Positions 4,875-8,627 of a stretch of 8,627 bases of DNA are shown here, piece after piece (the stretch's first letter is position 1; every line of letters starts with the position of its first letter). Made by a program: the position numbers and the translations under genes. The notes beneath the pieces are model-generated. The model did no database searches. It was not told where the DNA came from and was given only the letters and a program-made list of their open reading frames with translations. The DNA comes from Candidatus Neomicrothrix sp. UBA2110 (GTDB taxonomy: Bacteria > Actinomycetota > Acidimicrobiia > Acidimicrobiales > Poriferisodalaceae), in NCBI GenBank assembly GCA_002331465.1, contig DCYM01000105.1:1-8627 (forward strand). The letters run 5' to 3'.

Positions 4875-5906
4875 ATGATGGATGACGCACAACCGGCAGG
4901 CAAACCCGTTGAAGAAGGAAACATTGCGTTTCCCCAGCGCTGGAACAGTCTCAGTGAAGATGGTGACTACCGCGAGGTTTCTTTCCTGATGGGTGATTCT
5001 GAGTCGGGCCCGATGGCACGCGTGCTCAGCTTCCCTCCGGGTCGCGGGAGTGTTCGCGCGAACGGGCGGGCATATGCGCACCACCACCGAACTGACACGT
5101 TTCGGATTGCTCTCGCTGCTCATTCTCAACAGACCCGGGTGTCGGGCCGTTGGATGGGTCATGGGGAGTTCTTGTTGCGCGGTGCGAACGATGTGTACGT
5201 CGAATCGCTTGAGGGCGGCCACGGAGCGTTACTCCTCCTCGTGAGCGCAGATCGCCGTGGCTACCATCCGGTCTACTCCGATCGTGATCGAGCGGAAGCG
5301 GAGGCAACACTGGACGAATCCGCGTCAATCGTGTTCGGCGCCGAGCAACCGCATTTCCATGAGCAAGACGAGGACACCGCGAGTGGACTTGCGGCGACTT
5401 TCGCAAACCTTGACCCCAAACGACCTGAGCTATATGGGGACCTGCACGACCAGACCAGCTGGCACCGCATATCGGACGGCTCCGATGTGGCGATGGTGCT
5501 GATGGGCGACCCATCTTCGGGGACGCTGGTCGAGATGACGCATTGGCCCAGTGGGGCATCGGAGCCGGCCAAATCTCCTAGCCAGACCGATAAATTCTGG
5601 CTCCTGACTAGCGGCAGTTGCCATATCGGCGAGCGGCTGTACCACGCGGGTGATTTTCGTTTCCTGCCGGCCGGGACCGTTGAGCCCGAGATCGTTCGCG
5701 GTGATTCAGGCTCGACTGAGGTTGTGGTCATCGCTGATCGTGCTCGTTGGATGGAGTCAGCCTGCGCTCAGGATCAAAACACTCGATCGGCCGAACTGGT
5801 GGGTCTTATCAAGCAGCAGCACGAAGCGTTGCATTTGAGGGATACAGGTACATCTCGCCTTGGTCCCTCACCAGCAGGGGAACTCGTGTCTGACAGTGGT
5901 GGTTGA
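4875..5906 (+). CDS. Two-repeat cupin-like protein, unknown function
   Basis: A 343-aa protein built from two related halves. Half 1 (about residues 23-128) and half 2 (about 196-290) share W...S.DG, (F/V)LMGD..SG, a PxG turn, TDxF, a G(E/D)F motif and a final strand ending (S/I)ADR. This pattern fits a bicupin, a tandem double-stranded beta-helix fold; the assignment rests on pattern, not a confirmed domain hit. Half 1 carries HHH at 69-71 just before TD; the equivalent in half 2 is SPS (234-236), so only half 1 could bind metal there. There is no signal peptide. The ATG at 4875 is chosen because AAGGTG lies eight bases upstream; the TTG at 4869 is too close to that site. The C-terminal ~50 residues are low in pattern. 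The role may relate to the preceding monooxygenase, but this is a guess. Confidence 0.75.
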   Translation: MMDDAQPAGKPVEEGNIAFPQRWNSLSEDGDYREVSFLMGDSESGPMARVLSFPPGRGSVRANGRAYAHHHRTDTFRIALAAHSQQTRVSGRWMGHGEFLLRGANDVYVESLEGGHGALLLLVSADRRGYHPVYSDRDRAEAEATLDESASIVFGAEQPHFHEQDEDTASGLAATFANLDPKRPELYGDLHDQTSWHRISDGSDVAMVLMGDPSSGTLVEMTHWPSGASEPAKSPSQTDKFWLLTSGSCHIGERLYHAGDFRFLPAGTVEPEIVRGDSGSTEVVVIADRARWMESACAQDQNTRSAELVGLIKQQHEALHLRDTGTSRLGPSPAGELVSDSGG

Positions 5907-5995
5907 GTTACCTAGTTAACCTCCCAGAGAACAGTCACCGTGGACCGGTTGAGCCGACCCACAACATCGGGATCGATGGACTCCGTGTGGACTTA

Positions 5996-6024
5996 GCCTC
6001 CGCTCACCTGGAGGCGAGGATTTT
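5996..6024 (+). terminator. Candidate terminator between convergent genes
   Basis: GCCTCC (5996-6001) pairs with GGAGGC (6010-6015) over an eight-base loop, followed by GAGGA and TTTT (6021-6024). It lies about 90 nt after the bicupin stop. The gap before the T run makes it a weak candidate. Confidence 0.35.
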
Positions 6025-6033
6025 CAATCAATG

Positions 6034-6053
6034 AACTCTGTCAGTTCAGAGTT
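6034..6053 (-). terminator. Perfect 7-bp hairpin spanning the stop codon of the SnoaL-like gene
   Basis: AACTCTG (6034-6040) and CAGAGTT (6047-6053) are exact reverse complements with a six-base loop; the minus-strand stop codon TGA (6041-6043) sits in the loop. There is no strong T run after it on the minus strand, so a role in transcript ending or 3' stability is only possible. Confidence 0.3.
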
Positions 6054-6562
6054 GGATCTTTCGCGTCCATGATCCAATCGATAACGTCGTTGCCGTCTCG
6101 GGTGCCCCACACACCAACGGCTCCGCGAGAACTGCCTGAAGGGACAGCTTCCACTCGTCGCCATTCGGTAGCTACGACTCTGTGAGCGATTAGCCATTGG
6201 TCATTTCGTTTTTCGAAACGATCTACATATCGGATTCCGAAAACGTCGTCTTTGCCTTCTTTGTCGGGGAACTCTCGACGGTGGTATGCCACAGCGTAAG
6301 TTTCGGCGCGAGCGAAATCTCCGTCAACTTCGTCAACGAGAACGTTACCCATGAAGTGCATGGTGGCAGTCCAACGAGGCATGAAGTCTTGAGCCATGTC
6401 AATGAACTCATCGACGGTGCCTTTGAACGAACCATGATCGTCGTACGCATCGGGGTGGTAGCAGGACCGAACTAACTCAAAATCCATTCTGTCTATGCCA
6501 CGCGCATAGCGGTAAACAACGTCGGTGATTTCCTGTTTGGCCAAGAGCGTTTCGATATCCAT
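6041..6562 (-). CDS. SnoaL-like / NTF2-superfamily protein
   Basis: A 173-aa protein of the SnoaL-like (NTF2, cone-shaped alpha+beta barrel) superfamily, of the type often annotated SnoaL_4 and related to scytalone dehydratase and dioxygenase small subunits. Visible features are the N-terminal helix with Y17RYARGID24, the following FELVRSCYHPDAYDDHG (residues 28-44), the central TMHFMGN with H69, and AxTYxVAYHR in the next strand. D24/D41 and H69 occupy positions where polar pocket residues occur in related dehydratases, so a small-molecule isomerase, dehydratase or ligand-binding role is possible; substrate unknown. Length matches the family. The ATG at 6562 has only a weak AGG nearby. It lies 163 nt downstream of the pirin gene on the same strand, so co-transcription is uncertain. 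Cytoplasmic. Confidence 0.85.
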   Translation of the reverse strand: MDIETLLAKQEITDVVYRYARGIDRMDFELVRSCYHPDAYDDHGSFKGTVDEFIDMAQDFMPRWTATMHFMGNVLVDEVDGDFARAETYAVAYHRREFPDKEGKDDVFGIRYVDRFEKRNDQWLIAHRVVATEWRRVEAVPSGSSRGAVGVWGTRDGNDVIDWIMDAKDPTLN

Positions 6563-6634
6563 ACCTGGCGAGTCTTACAGACAAGGGTGAGTAGCCGTAT
6601 TAGTCGGTGAACTCATCAGCGCTACCTGAAGTGG

Positions 6635-6651
6635 GTTTGTATTCCACAAAC
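6635..6651. repeat. Short inverted repeat upstream of the SnoaL-like gene
   Basis: GTTTGT (6635-6640) and ACAAAC (6646-6651) form a perfect six-base inverted repeat with a five-base spacer, about 75-90 nt before the SnoaL-like start. It could be an operator, but so short a repeat can occur by chance. Confidence 0.2.
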
Positions 6652-6725
6652 ACGTTCCCGATCTGGGTTTGGGGCACATAACAAGAGTGCGGAAAAATTT
6701 ATCCACTTGAAGAATGCGGGTCGCG

Positions 6726-7607
6726 TTAAGTCGTGCCCGTCGGAATGATTTTGCCCATCCGGCCAGCCTCATAATCTTCCATAGCTTCATGGACTTCAGC
6801 TTCTGAATTCATAACAAAGGGCCCATAGCGGGCCACTGGTTCTCGTATCGGCCGCCCTGCCATTAAGAGTATTTGAGTGTCTGAATGAGCCTCAGCTGCC
6901 GACAAGTGGACAATTCCATCAGATGGTTCGAAGACTGCCATCTCGTGCTCTTTCACCAGCGTTTGGGTTGCGCCGAAGAGTCCTGCTCCGTCGAAAACGT
7001 ACAACCCGATTTGGTGATCAGCCGGAAGTTCCAGCTCGAGTGAGCTGGCGGGTTGAAGGGTGATGTGCGAATAACAGATTGGCGTATGAGTACCAGCAGG
7101 ACCGCGCACTCCCAGGACTTCCCCCGCAATGACAACCGCACTCCAGCCGTCACCTTCGACGACGGGGATTTGATCAGCGGTGATCGCTTGGTAGCGAGGT
7201 GTGGCCCGTTTATGAATCGCTGGAAGGTTGACCCATAGCTGAAATCCGTGAACGCGTCCGCCGTTGGTCTGAATTTTTTGTGACGGCATTTCACTGTGGA
7301 TAATGCCGTCACCGGCAGTCATCCACTGCACGTCGCCTTTTCGGATCACACCGTGGTTTCCAAGTGAGTCCATGTGTTCGGTTTCTCCTTCGAGAACATA
7401 CGACACTGTTTCAAACCCACGATGAGGGTGATCTGGCGCGCCTTTCGCTTCACCCGGCTGATAATCGGTCGGTTCTTTTTCATCCAACATTAGAAATGGA
7501 TCAAGCATCTCCAATGAAGTTGACGGAAACGGACGATAAACAGCGAAGCCCGCTCCTTCGAGCTGGCGGTGGGCAGTCACTATCTGGGAGAGGTTGCGGT
7601 GAGCCAT
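6726..7607 (-). CDS. Pirin family protein
   Basis: A 293-aa bicupin of the pirin family. The four metal ligands known from human pirin are all present in the N-terminal cupin: H60 and H62 in DHPHRGFET, and H104 and E106 in GIIHSEMP. The segment between them (YVLEGETEHMDSLG, then GDVQWMTAGDG) is the highly conserved pirin core. The C-terminal cupin (about residues 170-255) ends in GRPIREPVARYGPFVMN, also typical. Some bacterial pirins show quercetin 2,3-dioxygenase activity and others modulate enzyme partners or regulation, so the exact role is open. The length agrees with the family (about 230-300). The ATG at 7607 opens MAHRNL, without a strong ribosome binding site. It follows the homocysteine S-methyltransferase gene by 61 nt on the same strand and may share its transcript. 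Cytoplasmic. Confidence 0.93.
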   Translation of the reverse strand: MAHRNLSQIVTAHRQLEGAGFAVYRPFPSTSLEMLDPFLMLDEKEPTDYQPGEAKGAPDHPHRGFETVSYVLEGETEHMDSLGNHGVIRKGDVQWMTAGDGIIHSEMPSQKIQTNGGRVHGFQLWVNLPAIHKRATPRYQAITADQIPVVEGDGWSAVVIAGEVLGVRGPAGTHTPICYSHITLQPASSLELELPADHQIGLYVFDGAGLFGATQTLVKEHEMAVFEPSDGIVHLSAAEAHSDTQILLMAGRPIREPVARYGPFVMNSEAEVHEAMEDYEAGRMGKIIPTGTT

Positions 7608-7668
7608 GCTCGAAACTTTAAGGTCGGGTGTAGACAGAAGTTGGTTTAGGGGGTCGCTATGTGGAGTG

Positions 7669-8568
7669 TCAAGCCGACGAGCGATGACCTGGGTTTGACA
7701 ACACAGATCGCATGGCTGAGATGTGATCCGGGGTTGTCCCGCAACAGCCGCCGATGAGTTGCACTCCGAAGTCTCGAAGGCGACAGGTGAATTCAGCCAT
7801 CAGTGTCGGTGTCCCTGAATAAGCAAGTTCCGCACCTCGCCATTCGGGAACGCCAGCGTTTGGTTTCGCTATCAGTGTTGCGTCGGGAGCAACTCGGCGC
7901 ATTTCCGTAATTGCCGCTTCGTTGTCGTGGAGACTGTTGCCGCAGTTAAGACCCACGGCGCTAGCTCCGGCGTCAAGTAGAGCGTTGATGGCATTCGCCG
8001 GTGACACACCCATCATCGTGTGGCGGTGGGTGTCGAAGCTCATGGTGACTGCAACTGGCAGCTCGCTTAGTTGGCGGCAGGCTTCAATCGCGATTACCGC
8101 TTCGTCGAGGCTGCTCATAGTTTCAATCCAAAGCAGATCGACAGATTGAGTTGCGCTCCGGCCAGGGGTGCCACCTGTAAGACCGCTTATTTGTTCCTGA
8201 AAAGCATCGAGAGCAGCGGCGGCTGAGATTGGTCCCAAAGGAACTAAAAGTTCTCCGAGTGGGCCGATGCTTCCAGCGACAAGTGACTCAAACCCAAGGA
8301 CCGCTTGTTTCGCTATGCGAACAGCAGCGCTGTTCACTTCGTGCACCTTATGTTCGAGGTTGTGCAGAGCGAGTCGATGACGGTTGCCGCCAAACGTGTT
8401 GGTCAAAATGATGTCTGATCCGACATTTAGATATTCGGTGTGGACGGCTTGCACGATGTCGGGGTTGACGAGATTGAGTTGTTCGGGAGAATCGCCCGGT
8501 CCCAGTCCGCGCAAAAAAAGTTGCGTGCCCATAGCTCCGTCAAGCAACAGCGACTGGTGTTGGCTCAA
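7669..8568 (-). CDS. Homocysteine S-methyltransferase family protein
   Basis: A 299-aa single-domain enzyme of the family containing MmuM, BHMT and the N-terminal domain of MetH, which transfers a methyl group to homocysteine to give methionine. The N-terminus has the signature LLLDGAMGTQL, followed by SDIILTNTFGGNRHRL (residues 51-66), GSIGPLGELL and LLWIETMSSLDEA. The zinc ligands are present: C209 in GLNCGNS and the pair C275/C276 in GGCCGTTPDH. The methyl donor (S-methylmethionine, betaine or another) cannot be told from sequence. The frame is open to the window edge upstream with no ATG or GTG; the TTG at 8568 gives five residues before the signature, a normal length, but it has no clear ribosome binding site, so the start is uncertain. 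The downstream pirin gene is 61 nt away on the same strand. Confidence 0.9.
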   Translation of the reverse strand: MSQHQSLLLDGAMGTQLFLRGLGPGDSPEQLNLVNPDIVQAVHTEYLNVGSDIILTNTFGGNRHRLALHNLEHKVHEVNSAAVRIAKQAVLGFESLVAGSIGPLGELLVPLGPISAAAALDAFQEQISGLTGGTPGRSATQSVDLLWIETMSSLDEAVIAIEACRQLSELPVAVTMSFDTHRHTMMGVSPANAINALLDAGASAVGLNCGNSLHDNEAAITEMRRVAPDATLIAKPNAGVPEWRGAELAYSGTPTLMAEFTCRLRDFGVQLIGGCCGTTPDHISAMRSVLSNPGHRSSA

Positions 8569-8627
8569 GAGGCGGGAATAGGCACTCGGCGGTGAGGCGA
8601 GACGACGCCGATTTTCGATCCGTGGCT

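Noticed and set aside
5026..5731. Long minus-strand frames within the bicupin gene
   Set aside because: They are arginine/serine/proline-rich antisense frames with no family motifs, typical of shadows in GC-rich coding sequence.
6575..6790. Minus-strand 71-codon frame between the SnoaL-like and pirin genes
   Set aside because: It overlaps the 3' end of the pirin gene in another frame and has no ribosome binding site or recognisable motif.

Overview
The window looks like ordinary chromosomal sequence from a free-living bacterium, most likely an actinobacterium. That is an inference from moderately high GC, use of GTG/TTG starts, GGGGAG/AAGGAG-type ribosome binding sites and the mix of families (metal-dependent amidohydrolase, luciferase-like monooxygenase, SnoaL-like protein, pirin, homocysteine S-methyltransferase). 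An Acidimicrobiia-like lineage would fit, but no marker gene here proves it. I saw no rRNA, tRNA, CRISPR array, insertion sequence or phage gene.

Layout: (1) 1-1232, plus strand, the 3' part of an amidohydrolase whose true start lies left of the window. (2) 1233-1803, a gap holding two very small plus-strand genes (45 and 40 codons), each encoding a hydrophobic peptide and each preceded by the identical 11-mer GGGGAGCAGCA; an intrinsic terminator follows. (3) 1804-2937, two minus-strand genes: a tandem DUF2061 membrane protein and a RidA/YjgF-family protein lacking the usual catalytic arginine. (4) 2938-3480, a long intergenic region with a strong ribosome-binding-site-like sequence, several predicted RNA stems and a strong intrinsic terminator, possibly a small RNA or leader. 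(5) 3481-5906, plus strand, a luciferase-like flavin-dependent monooxygenase and a two-repeat cupin-like protein, separated by a gap containing a 9-bp inverted repeat. (6) 6041-8568, minus strand, a homocysteine S-methyltransferase, a pirin and a SnoaL-like protein; the bicupin and SnoaL genes converge.

Functionally this is a scatter of small-molecule enzymes rather than one recognisable pathway. The monooxygenase, cupin-like, SnoaL-like and pirin proteins belong to families common in catabolism of small organic or aromatic compounds, but no substrate can be assigned. The most distinctive material is the pair of small membrane proteins with a shared initiation sequence, and the structured intergenic region at about 3017-3242. 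No large undescribed multi-gene system is evident.
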